Shown here piece by piece: positions 1 through 5,269 of a stretch of 6,520 nucleotides of DNA (position 1 is its first letter; every line of letters starts with the position of its first letter). The position numbers and the translations under genes were made by a program. This stretch comes from Flavobacteriales bacterium UBA5871 (GTDB lineage: Bacteria; Bacteroidota; Bacteroidia; Flavobacteriales_D; Crocinitomicaceae): assembly GCA_002432085.1 (NCBI GenBank), contig DJFN01000033.1:8896-15415 (forward strand). The letters run 5' to 3'. A model generated the notes under the pieces. It made no database searches. It worked only from the letters and a program-made list of their open reading frames with translations, and had not been told where the DNA came from.

Positions 1-239
1 GCGTTCAGCATATCCTGGGCTGCGTCGGAAATCAATTCATGCGATGTGAGGTTGTAGCCGGAGCTGGCCGTTCCTGCGTCGTGACAGCCGCTGGTAGCAC
101 AATTGGCATTGATCAGCGGCGCGATCTGCTGACTGAACGAAACCGGTTCGCTTGGAATGGGAGGCATAGGCTTGGCCTTATCCTTGGTGCAGGCTGTGAA
201 TGCCAGTCCTGCTGCGAATGCAAAAAGTATCTGTTTCAT
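1..239 (-). CDS. Lipoprotein with a CxxxxCH c-type haem-like motif, C-terminus outside window
   Basis: This is the 5' part (79 codons) of a minus-strand gene that leaves the window at base 1. The ATG at 239-237 opens a short hydrophobic signal, MKQILFAFAAGLAFTAC, ending in a lipobox-like FTAC with Cys17 as the probable lipidation site. A Pro-rich spacer follows (residues 24-32), then FSQQIAPLINANC. Cys47, Cys52 and His53 form CATSGCH, a CxxxxCH variant of the c-type haem-binding motif seen in many Bacteroidota proteins annotated as cytochrome c-like. The start lies 2 bp after the stop of the DUF5777 gene, so the two are almost certainly co-transcribed. A periplasm-facing, membrane-attached haem or redox protein is my inference. 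The distal haem ligand and the full domain are not visible. The motif could also be structural, as some CxxxxCH proteins have no demonstrated haem. Confidence 0.75.
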   Translation of the reverse strand, partial: MKQILFAFAAGLAFTACTKDKAKPMPPIPSEPVSFSQQIAPLINANCATSGCHDAGTASSGYNLTSHELISDAAQDMLN

Positions 240-241
240 GA

Positions 242-1168
242 TCAGCTGCGTGTAAAAATGCGTGTAATGGTAAATCCAAGACGGAATTGTCCTTTGAGCC
301 AATCCTCGTAAGTGTAAGGAATGAATTGCGTTTCGCCGAAACCGCGGGAATTTGTCAGGTTAACGGTGAATGTGTGTCCGAACGTGATCCATTCCACACC
401 AACGCCGAGGCTCTGGGTATTCTGAGTGCGCAGATCGCTGTCATGAAAAGCATGATAGTATTCCACGATCAGTCCCATTTGCTTGAAAACGCCGAATTTC
501 AGTGCGCCGCCGAGTGCGAATAAAGCATTGACGTCATCTGCCGGAACATAATTGCGGTAAACGAATGCCGGCATCAGGCAGGCGCTGAGTCGTTTGGTGA
601 TCTGACGTGAAATAGTCAGCTGTGTTGCATAGGCAAAACGGTGCTCCTGTTTCGGGAAATGCGCTACATCGTAGATATTCGGCGATGCTTTCATATACGT
701 GTAGGTCGTCATGCCCATCAGCGTAAGGGAAAGCGGTGCGCCGGTTTTTTCATCCATCAGCTGGTACTTGGCCAGCCCGTCGAGCAGTGAGCGATAGGGG
801 CGACCGGTTCCTTTGCTGCGGCCGACGCCAATCATCAGCTTGTCGGTAATACCATATTCCAATGCGATGCGGATATCGGACGAATTGTCGAGTCCGAACC
901 ATTGATGAACGCCGCCGTTGCTGCCGGCCAGATCACCGAAACGGTGTTCGATACGGAATTCCAGCTCGCCTTTGTTAAGCGTTTGTGCGGCGTGGCCGTT
1001 GATGATGCGTGTGGCTTTGAACGATCCCGAAAGCCAGGGCTCATTGGATTCGTAGAATTCTTCAGTCGTTTCAATGGTTTCGCTCGATGTCGAGTCGGTT
1101 TGTTCCGGTTCCTGGGCAAACAGGGATAACGGAAACAGCAGCAAACTGCCCGCGAGGAGTTTCTTCAT
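242..1168 (-). CDS. DUF5777-family outer-membrane beta-barrel protein
   Basis: The 308-residue protein starts with a clear Sec signal (MKKLLAGSLLLFPLSLFAQ, probable cut after Gln19) and an acidic, Ser/Thr/Glu-rich linker to about residue 43. From about residue 47 it has the conserved DUF5777 opening: SFKATRIINGHAAQTLNKGE followed by LEFRIEHRFGDLAG. Alternating hydrophobic/polar strands with many Gly, Tyr and Phe residues run to the end, and the last strand contains RLGFTITRIF. This is typical of a barrel in the outer membrane. No biochemical role is established for the family. Its partner 2 bp downstream is a CxxxxCH lipoprotein, which hints at a cell-envelope redox or transport function, but this is inference. 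An imperfect -7 box, AACTTTTG on the minus strand (1215-1208), lies about 39 bases before the ATG. I found no convincing -33 box for it. Confidence 0.85.
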   Translation of the reverse strand: MKKLLAGSLLLFPLSLFAQEPEQTDSTSSETIETTEEFYESNEPWLSGSFKATRIINGHAAQTLNKGELEFRIEHRFGDLAGSNGGVHQWFGLDNSSDIRIALEYGITDKLMIGVGRSKGTGRPYRSLLDGLAKYQLMDEKTGAPLSLTLMGMTTYTYMKASPNIYDVAHFPKQEHRFAYATQLTISRQITKRLSACLMPAFVYRNYVPADDVNALFALGGALKFGVFKQMGLIVEYYHAFHDSDLRTQNTQSLGVGVEWITFGHTFTVNLTNSRGFGETQFIPYTYEDWLKGQFRLGFTITRIFTRS

Positions 1169-1368
1169 ACACTTAGTAATTTTTAATCTATCCTGTTAAC
1201 AGACGCACAAAAGTTCGTAAGGTTCGACCCGCTTGAGTGAACGGTGCAGGTGCGTTAGTTACCAGGGTATTTGACTGTCTAAAGTAAGCTTTTTAGGCGG
1301 ATGACCGAAATTAATTTGGCGAAACCTTAAAAAAGAAACGGCATTTCCTGGACTCCTGCTTTTTTCGT

Positions 1369-1376
1369 AACCTTGC
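1369..1376 (+). promoter_or_regulatory. Probable -7 promoter box of the ybjQ operon
   Basis: TAACCTTG matches the Bacteroidota consensus TAnnTTTG at five of six fixed positions. It ends 7 bases before the ATG at 1384. A TTTC at 1344-1347, 21 bases upstream, could be the -33 element. The layout resembles those before mnmA and the XRE regulator. Transcription would begin within a few bases of the start codon. Confidence 0.4.
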
Positions 1377-1383
1377 TTTTAAA

Positions 1384-1713
1384 ATGACAGCCATGTTGAT
1401 GACAACTACACACATGCTTCAGGATCAGAAAATTGAAAGCTACATCGGCATTGTTTCCGCTGAAGTGATCCTTGGCGCCAATGTGATTCGTGATATTTTT
1501 GCCGGTTTCCGCGACTTTTTCGGCGGACGTTCCAATGCTTACGAAGAAGTATTGATCGAAGCGAAGAAGCAGGCGCTGGCCGAGCTGGAATCGCGTGCTG
1601 CAGCTTTGGGTGCGAATGCGGTCATTGGAATCGATCTTGATTTTCAAACGGTTGGCGATCGTGGCGGAATGCTCATGGTAGCTGCTTCCGGAACGGCGGT
1701 TAAAATTGCCTGA
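1384..1713 (+). CDS. ybjQ: YbjQ/UPF0145 family protein
   Basis: The product has 109 residues, close to the roughly 107 usual for the YbjQ (DUF74, UPF0145) family, and covers it end to end. The family hallmarks are all present: TTTHMLQDQKIESYIGIVSAE (about residues 7-27), VILGANVIRDIFAGFRDFFG (28-47), GGRSNAYE (47-54), the helix with KKQALAELESRAAALGANAV, then VIGIDLDF and the final strand MLMVAASGTAV. The family is cytoplasmic. It is sometimes called heavy-metal-binding from its fold, but has no proven activity, and no metal-binding cysteines occur here. The start is ambiguous: ATG at 1384, or ATG at 1393, which gives MLMTTT and aligns better with the E. coli N-terminus. The gene is first in a three-gene run with the DUF3820 gene (25-bp gap) and the J-domain gene. 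Confidence 0.92.
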   Translation: MTAMLMTTTHMLQDQKIESYIGIVSAEVILGANVIRDIFAGFRDFFGGRSNAYEEVLIEAKKQALAELESRAAALGANAVIGIDLDFQTVGDRGGMLMVAASGTAVKIA

Positions 1714-1738
1714 TCTCGGGGATTCCTGACGCCAGCTT

Positions 1739-1960
1739 ATGTCATCTGATCAGCACGAATTAGTGGTTCTCGCACGAACCAAAATGCCTTACGGAAAATA
1801 CGAAGGACGTTACCTTGCGCATTTGCCCGAATCTTACCTGTCATGGTACCATCAGAAAGGTTTTCCACCCGGGAAGCTCGGTCAGCAACTGGGATTGATG
1901 TACGAAATCAAAGCCAACGGACTGGAAAAACTGATTTATCCATTGGTTCCTAAAACTTAA
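1739..1960 (+). CDS. DUF3820 family small protein
   Basis: This 73-residue cytoplasmic protein matches the DUF3820 pattern across most of its length: MPYGKYEGRYLAHLPESYL (residues 16-34), SWYHQKGFPPGKLGQ (35-49), then LGLMYEIKANGLEKLIYPL (51-69). Full family length is about 70 residues, so it is intact. The family has been described as a putative quorum-regulated virulence factor in some proteobacteria, but that label does not transfer safely. The compact GKYxG, LPExYLxW and KGFPxGKLG motifs suggest a small globular fold, possibly nucleic-acid related by analogy to similar short domains; this is inference. It sits 25 bp behind ybjQ and 9 bp before the J-domain gene, with no promoter or terminator visible in either gap, so the three genes probably form one transcript. 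Confidence 0.9.
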   Translation: MSSDQHELVVLARTKMPYGKYEGRYLAHLPESYLSWYHQKGFPPGKLGQQLGLMYEIKANGLEKLIYPLVPKT

Positions 1961-1969
1961 CCTGAATCA

Positions 1970-2791
1970 GTGAAATTCTTTCTTTTTCAATTCGGATTCC
2001 ATTATACAGGAAGAAACGGTGCTTCGGATGATGAAACGACCATGTTCTGGTGGTGGGCGCCGTTTGTGATCGCTTTTGTCGGGTTTTTTTATCTGAGAAT
2101 TCGCTATAGACGCAAATACAAATATTGGACGAAGGGTATTTTTCCTGCCAATCTGCCATTTACGCGGATGAACCAGATGATGGCTTACCTCTGTACGGCA
2201 ATTCTGCTCCTGCATTGCGATAAAGTTTTGTTCTTTAAAAAGATGGCTGCGATGCATCTGTGGCTTCGTCAGCGTTTCCCGGAAATCAAAATTGATACAA
2301 AGAGCTATATCGAAGAAGCGGTGGACAATCCTGTTACGCCGGAATCATTGGGAAATTGGCTTCACCTGCATCTCAATACGGCGCAAAAAGAAGAACTCCT
2401 GACGTTTCTGCTCCATCTGGCGTTCTATGACGATAAAATACAGGCGCGCGAATACGATTTGCTGGTGTTTCTTGCTCAATCGCTGGAAGTAGGGAAGGAC
2501 TGGCTCGATGAGCGCGTTAGTCGTGAGCAGCAATCCCGTTATGAAAGAGAATCGCGCCAGGCTGCCGAACCGCGCGAAACGAGTGTTTCCAAAAAAGTCA
2601 AAGCACTCGAAACGCTTGGCCTGGATGCGTTGGCGACCATCCAGCAGATCAAGCAAGCTTACCGGAAGCTGGTGAAGCTGTGTCACCCGGATAAATTCCA
2701 GCAGGAAAGCGAGTACGTTCGCAAGGAAGCGGAAGCCAAATTCCGTGAGATCCAGGAAGCTTATGAATACCTGCAGCTGACTGTCACTTAA
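1970..2791 (+). CDS. Membrane-anchored TerB-like plus C-terminal J-domain co-chaperone (DjlA-like architecture)
   Basis: This 273-residue protein reads in three parts. One membrane segment at about residues 25-43 (MFWWWAPFVIAFVGFFYLRI) is followed by a strongly basic stretch, RYRRKYKYWTK, which suggests the C-terminal bulk is cytoplasmic. A helical TerB-like region at about 68-180 contains the acidic FYDDKIQAREYDLL segment typical of such domains. After a charged linker (185-208), a J domain at about 209-269 carries the invariant HPD at 239-241 and the helix AKFREIQEAYEYL. TM, TerB, then J is the domain order of DjlA, which stimulates DnaK ATPase through HPD. A DnaK partner is inferred from the motif. 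The start taken is GTG at 1970, 9 bp after the DUF3820 stop; ATG at 2042 (Met25) is a real alternative and would begin right at the membrane segment. Confidence 0.85.
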   Translation: MKFFLFQFGFHYTGRNGASDDETTMFWWWAPFVIAFVGFFYLRIRYRRKYKYWTKGIFPANLPFTRMNQMMAYLCTAILLLHCDKVLFFKKMAAMHLWLRQRFPEIKIDTKSYIEEAVDNPVTPESLGNWLHLHLNTAQKEELLTFLLHLAFYDDKIQAREYDLLVFLAQSLEVGKDWLDERVSREQQSRYERESRQAAEPRETSVSKKVKALETLGLDALATIQQIKQAYRKLVKLCHPDKFQQESEYVRKEAEAKFREIQEAYEYLQLTVT

Positions 2792-2981
2792 TTTGTTACA
2801 AAAGTTTTTCAGTTGATTTTTTTATTCAATAGTCTATTATTGAGTTGGTTACTGTTTTTCTTCTTATGTGTTGTTTCAATCGGTGAGAAGAAAAGTTAAA
2901 AAAAAATGTTGCTTTTTGTAACCTGTTTGATCATCAGGCGTAAAGTAGCCTGTAACGATGACACGGTTAACTTAACGCAAT
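2792..2981. other. AT-rich leader/intergenic region with inverted repeats
   Basis: This 190-bp gap lies between the J-domain gene and the 62-codon gene. It holds homopolymeric T and A runs, an inverted repeat TTTTCTTCT (2856-2864) with AGAAGAAAA (2886-2894), a shorter one TCAATA (2826-2831) with TATTGA (2838-2843), and CAGGC (2935-2939) with GCCTG (2948-2952). The last is extended by TCAT and ATGA across a 5-base bulge. I see no good -7 box and no clear terminator after the J-domain gene. The region may carry the promoter and a structured 5' leader of the small gene. Confidence 0.4.
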
Positions 2982-3170
2982 ATGGAATTAACGATGATCA
3001 ACAACGCAATAACACTCGCAAAGCACAAATTGGCTAAGCACAAGGAGCTCGGACAAAAAAGCAATCTTTCCATCACGGAAGTAGCTCAATTGATGGACCT
3101 CGTAACATTCGGACCGTCACTGCCGCAAATCAAAAACAAATCCGTATTCTTCAACTACCAGGCTAACTGA
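2982..3170 (+). CDS. Small protein of 62 residues, unknown function
   Basis: I do not recognise this protein. It is basic and mostly helical in appearance, with no signal peptide or membrane segment. The N-terminal half has a tandem pentapeptide LAKHK-LAKHK (about residues 13-22) and the second half reads LSITEVAQLMDLVTFGPSLP. The two LAKHK copies use different codons (CTC/TTG, GCA/GCT, AAA/AAG), which is more consistent with selection on protein than with a recent DNA duplication. Support for a real gene comes from an ATG start, a TGA stop (3168-3170), and a strong intrinsic terminator 25 bases after the stop, where nothing else needs one. There is no Shine-Dalgarno, as is usual in Bacteroidota. 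ATG at 2994 (Met5) is an alternative start. A DNA- or RNA-binding or ribosome-associated role would fit the charge, but that is a guess. Confidence 0.6.
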   Translation: MELTMINNAITLAKHKLAKHKELGQKSNLSITEVAQLMDLVTFGPSLPQIKNKSVFFNYQAN

Positions 3171-3195
3171 TAGTTGCAACAATAAACCAGTAGGG

Positions 3196-3224
3196 AAGGC
3201 TGTCCGTTTCGGGCGGCTTTTTTT
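3196..3224 (+). terminator. Intrinsic terminator of the 62-codon gene
   Basis: A 10-bp stem joins AAGGCTGTCC (3196-3205) to GGGCGGCTTT (3211-3220), with a GTTTC loop and three G-U pairs. A run of seven T (3218-3224) follows without a gap. This is a textbook Rho-independent terminator. Its loop contains the TTTC that I read as the -33 element of the first promoter of the next gene. Confidence 0.85.
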
Positions 3225-3238
3225 GTTGTATACATTTG
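3207..3238 (+). promoter_or_regulatory. Upstream promoter copy, TTTC-N20-TACATTTG
   Basis: TTTC (3207-3210), 20 bases, then TACATTTG (3231-3238), a perfect match to the Bacteroidota -7 consensus TAnnTTTG. The box, spacer length and -33 variant equal those of the copy 46 bp downstream. It would give the XRE regulator mRNA a leader of about 45 bases that contains the palindrome. Its spacer is the terminator's right arm and T-run. Confidence 0.45.
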
Positions 3239-3251
3239 TGAAAATAAGATG

Positions 3252-3273
3252 ATTTCAAATGTAAATTTGAAAT
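3252..3273. promoter_or_regulatory. 22-bp palindrome, probable operator of the XRE regulator
   Basis: Perfect 9-bp arms ATTTCAAAT (3252-3260) and ATTTGAAAT (3265-3273) flank a GTAA centre. The palindrome lies within the spacer of the proximal promoter, overlapping its TTTC -33 element and ending 3 bases before the -7 box. The dyad suits a homodimeric helix-turn-helix repressor, so autorepression by the product of the gene starting at 3289 is the obvious reading. This is inferred from position and symmetry. Confidence 0.6.
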
Positions 3274-3284
3274 AGTTACATTTG
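3253..3284 (+). promoter_or_regulatory. Proximal promoter of the XRE regulator, leaderless layout
   Basis: TTTC (3253-3256), a 20-base spacer, then TACATTTG (3277-3284) perfectly matches TAnnTTTG. Only four bases (TGTC) separate the box from the ATG at 3289. Initiation at the usual distance from the box would put the mRNA 5' end at or next to the start codon. Confidence 0.65.
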
Positions 3285-3288
3285 TGTC

Positions 3289-3684
3289 ATGGAAATCAAT
3301 GACCGTATTCGGATGATCATCGAGTCGCACCAGCTCAGCGCCGGGGCTTTTGCCGATCGCATCGGTGTACAACGCTCGAATGTGAGCCATATCCTTACCG
3401 GACGCAATAAACCGGGGTTCGAGTTCCTGGAGAAAGTCCTGCTGGCATTCCCGAAAGTACAGGCGCACTGGCTGATTACGGGTAAACATTTGAAGCAAGA
3501 GGGAAGCATCAATCTGCAGGCCGAGCCTGTGCAACAGCCGGAACCGAAGCCTTACGTCATTCCACAATCCAACCAGTCAGCAGCTGACGCGGAGAAGAAA
3601 GTGGTGAAAATCGTGACGTTCTACGATGATTTTACGTTTGAGACTTATATGCCTTCACCACAAAGGAGCAAAGACAACGGATAA
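3289..3684 (+). CDS. XRE/cI-like helix-turn-helix transcriptional regulator
   Basis: The 131-residue protein begins with an HTH_3 domain at about residues 4-66. Helix 2 is SAGAFADRIGV (17-27) and the turn and recognition helix are in QRSNVSHILTGRNKP (28-42), the classic five-helix cI/Cro fold. The closing helix, FPKVQAHWLITGKH, is typical of the many short XRE regulators of Flavobacteriia. A Pro/Gln-rich linker (about 79-95) leads to a small C-terminal segment, KVVKIVTFYDDFTFETYMP (104-122), which looks like two beta strands and may serve dimerisation or ligand sensing. The protein is monocistronic: it has its own palindrome and promoter upstream and a terminator 42 bp downstream. Autoregulation is likely, but other targets are unknown. 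There is no integrase or other phage gene nearby, so I take it as a resident chromosomal regulator. The ATG is fixed by the promoter 4 bases upstream. Confidence 0.9.
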   Translation: MEINDRIRMIIESHQLSAGAFADRIGVQRSNVSHILTGRNKPGFEFLEKVLLAFPKVQAHWLITGKHLKQEGSINLQAEPVQQPEPKPYVIPQSNQSAADAEKKVVKIVTFYDDFTFETYMPSPQRSKDNG

Positions 3685-3726
3685 CCATGCTGCTCAAGGA
3701 AGCAAAGGCGATTATAATAAATCGAA

Positions 3727-3758
3727 AAGCCTGAAATTCAACTTCAGGCTTCTTTTTT
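3727..3758 (+). terminator. Intrinsic terminator after the XRE regulator, possibly bidirectional
   Basis: A perfect 9-bp stem, AAGCCTGAA (3727-3735) with TTCAGGCTT (3743-3751), has a 7-base loop and is followed by C and six T (3753-3758). On the minus strand the same stem runs into TTTTC, so it could also stop transcripts coming from mnmA, whose stop lies about 93 bp away. No other hairpin plus T-run is seen nearer to mnmA. Confidence 0.85.
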
Positions 3759-3850
3759 GGTCCTAAATTTTAGTTGTCTGAGCGGAGTTCCTTTGTTTTC
3801 TATACAAACCAAGCAAGACATTATCCTTTGATCCTTTGTGGTGAGAAAAT

Positions 3851-5029
3851 CTAGTGTTGGATAATCCCCGAACCGATCAGCTCATCATTCTCATACCATG
3901 CCGCAAACTGCCCGGGCGTAATACCGCGCTGCATTTCTTCGAAAAGCATGTATAAGCCGTTATCGCGACGGATGAGCAGGGCTTTTTTGAACGACTGACG
4001 GTAACGAATCCGTACATCGTATTGCTTGCTTTCACCGATTTTGAGCTCGTGAAGCGGATTGACGTAATGAATATCGCCCGGCTGGATCTTCAACGCCCAG
4101 CGGTTCAATCCCGGATGATCCTCTTTCTGGCCGGTATACACGACATTCTCAGCCGTATCGATGCCGATGACAAAAGAAGGATTCGGTCGACCGCCGATGT
4201 GTAGTCCTTTACGCTGTCCGATCGTGTAATAATGCGCTCCGATGTGCTCGGCAACGGTTATGCCCATTTCCGGACGAAAAGCGAATGGTGTGCTCAGCAA
4301 TTCGACATTTTCAGGCGTTTTATCGAGTGCATGATAAGAATCGAATTGTTTTTCAGTTTCCTCAATTTCAACAACATTACCGTGTTTTACCTGAAGTTGT
4401 TGTTGAAGAAATTCCGGCAAGCTGATTTTGCCTACAAAGCACAATCCCTGGGAGTCTTTTTTCTCGGCCGTTACGAGTCCGATTTCCTTGGCAATAGCGC
4501 GAACTTCGTGCTTGTGCAGCTCGCCGATAGGGAACAGGGCTTTGGAAAGCTGTTCCTGGGAAAGCTGGCAAAGGAAATAAGACTGGTCTTTGCCGGGATC
4601 CACACCGGCCAGCAAATGGTGAACACCGTCTTCTGAAGTCGTTTTACGACAGTAATGACCGGTAGCAACGTAATCGGCGCCCAGTTCCAGAGCGGCTTTC
4701 AGGAAAACATCGAATTTGATCTCGCGGTTGCAGAGTACGTCCGGGTTTGGCGTACGACCAGATTCGTATTCGCGGAACATATAATCGACGATGCGTTCTT
4801 TGTATTCTTTGCTCAGATCCAGCACCTGGAAAGGAATGCCAAGACCTTCCGCTACGAGCAGGGCGTCGTTGGAGTCGTCGATCCACGGACATTCGTTGGA
4901 AAGCGTCACGGATTCATCGTGCCAGTTCCGCATGAACAGACCGATAACTTCATAACCTTGCTGTTGCAACAAATAAGCGCTGACGCTTGAATCCACACCG
5001 CCGGAGAGCCCGACAACCACTCGTTTCAT
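3851..5029 (-). CDS. mnmA: tRNA-specific 2-thiouridylase MnmA
   Basis: MnmA makes 2-thiouridine at U34 of Glu, Gln and Lys tRNAs in the cytoplasm: it adenylates C2 and transfers sulfur from a persulfide relay. Counting from ATG 5029, residues 9-14 form the PP-loop SGGVDS. Cys100 lies in [13 protein letters not shown] and Cys197 in GLCFVGKI, the conserved catalytic pair. GHYCRK (124-129), DQSYFL (148-153) and [10 protein letters not shown] (271-280) are also conserved. At 392 residues it is somewhat longer than E. coli MnmA; the excess is a segment at about 221-262 between the HGNVVEIE and [12 protein letters not shown] blocks, as in other Bacteroidota as far as I recall. The frame is open to an ATG at 5047 (MPYFCT extension), but a perfect -7 promoter box overlaps that extension and family proteins start at [11 protein letters not shown], so 5029 is preferred. 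The gene is monocistronic and divergent from 5270. Confidence 0.97.
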   Translation of the reverse strand: MKRVVVGLSGGVDSSVSAYLLQQQGYEVIGLFMRNWHDESVTLSNECPWIDDSNDALLVAEGLGIPFQVLDLSKEYKERIVDYMFREYESGRTPNPDVLCNREIKFDVFLKAALELGADYVATGHYCRKTTSEDGVHHLLAGVDPGKDQSYFLCQLSQEQLSKALFPIGELHKHEVRAIAKEIGLVTAEKKDSQGLCFVGKISLPEFLQQQLQVKHGNVVEIEETEKQFDSYHALDKTPENVELLSTPFAFRPEMGITVAEHIGAHYYTIGQRKGLHIGGRPNPSFVIGIDTAENVVYTGQKEDHPGLNRWALKIQPGDIHYVNPLHELKIGESKQYDVRIRYRQSFKKALLIRRDNGLYMLFEEMQRGITPGQFAAWYENDELIGSGIIQH

Positions 5030-5033
5030 GGTG

Positions 5034-5065
5034 CAAAAGTACGGCATATTTCGCGGACGGGAAAA
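5034..5065 (-). promoter_or_regulatory. mnmA promoter, leaderless layout
   Basis: Read on the minus strand: TTTT (5065-5062), a 20-base spacer, then TACTTTTG (5041-5034), a perfect TAnnTTTG match, and four bases (CACC) before the ATG at 5029. The spacer and the 4-base gap to ATG equal those of the XRE regulator's proximal promoter. The mRNA would be leaderless or nearly so, which decides the mnmA start. Confidence 0.65.
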
Positions 5066-5114
5066 TCTACCATGGTTTTAATTACAAGTTCGGGACTTAA
5101 GTATAATGGATAGG

Positions 5115-5172
5115 TTTAATTGTAAATAATATATGGTTACAAATGTACTTTAATTGCTAATAACATTTGTAA
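5115..5172. repeat. 10-bp inverted repeat and a 14-bp direct repeat in the mnmA/exported-protein gap
   Basis: TTACAAATGT (5137-5146) and ACATTTGTAA (5163-5172) are perfect complements across a 16-base spacer. TTTAATTGTAAATA (5115-5128) recurs as TTTAATTGCTAATA (5149-5162), with 12 of 14 bases shared. The left arm plus one base reads TACATTTG on the minus strand, a perfect -7 box, but no -33 partner is visible. The rest of the 240-bp gap holds nothing else that I can name. A protein-binding dyad serving mnmA, the gene at 5270, or both is possible. Confidence 0.5.
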
Positions 5173-5256
5173 TCACGTTAATTCGGCACTGGAATTGCTA
5201 AGACGATACTAAAACGGCTTTTTTGGAGTTTTAAGAACGGAACGCTGCATTCCTGC

Positions 5257-5264
5257 TATATTCG
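5257..5264 (+). promoter_or_regulatory. Probable -7 box of the exported-protein gene
   Basis: TATATTCG matches TAnnTTTG at five of six fixed positions and ends 5 bases before the ATG at 5270, the same short distance as at the other promoters here. No clear -33 box lies 19-21 bases upstream, which keeps confidence low. Confidence 0.35.
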
Positions 5265-5269
5265 TATTG

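Noticed and set aside
2774..2823. Weak hairpin CAGCTG with CAGTTG before a T-run, as terminator of the J-domain gene
   Set aside because: Only six pairs with a G-U and a long loop, starting inside the coding region; not convincing as an intrinsic terminator.
3249..3275. Eight-codon frame (Met-Ile-Ser-Asn-Val-Asn-Leu-Lys) between the two regulator promoters, a possible leader peptide
   Set aside because: It coincides with the palindrome, whose symmetry explains the sequence better, and there is no codon pattern suggesting attenuation.
3163..3567. Open frame of 134 codons on the minus strand opposite the XRE regulator
   Set aside because: It lies antisense to a clear HTH gene and its operator, and its translation shows no recognisable domain. 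The plus-strand gene has promoter, terminator and family match.
3289..3684. XRE regulator as a prophage cI remnant or an antitoxin
   Set aside because: No integrase, phage structural gene or toxin partner adjoins it, it is monocistronic, and similar short XRE genes are common resident genes in Flavobacteriia.
3823..3838. Exact tandem ATCCTTTG-ATCCTTTG downstream of mnmA, with a related TTCCTTTG at 3788-3795
   Set aside because: The repeat is short, has no position relative to a promoter or hairpin, and can easily arise by chance in AT-rich spacer DNA.
4232..4636. Plus-strand frame of 134 codons across mnmA
   Set aside because: It is antisense to the conserved MnmA core, including Cys197 and the GQRKG block, with no start signal or family resemblance.
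5140..5147. Perfect minus-strand TACATTTG as a second mnmA promoter
   Set aside because: No -33 element at 19-21 bases, and it is embedded in the inverted repeat; kept only as part of that repeat.
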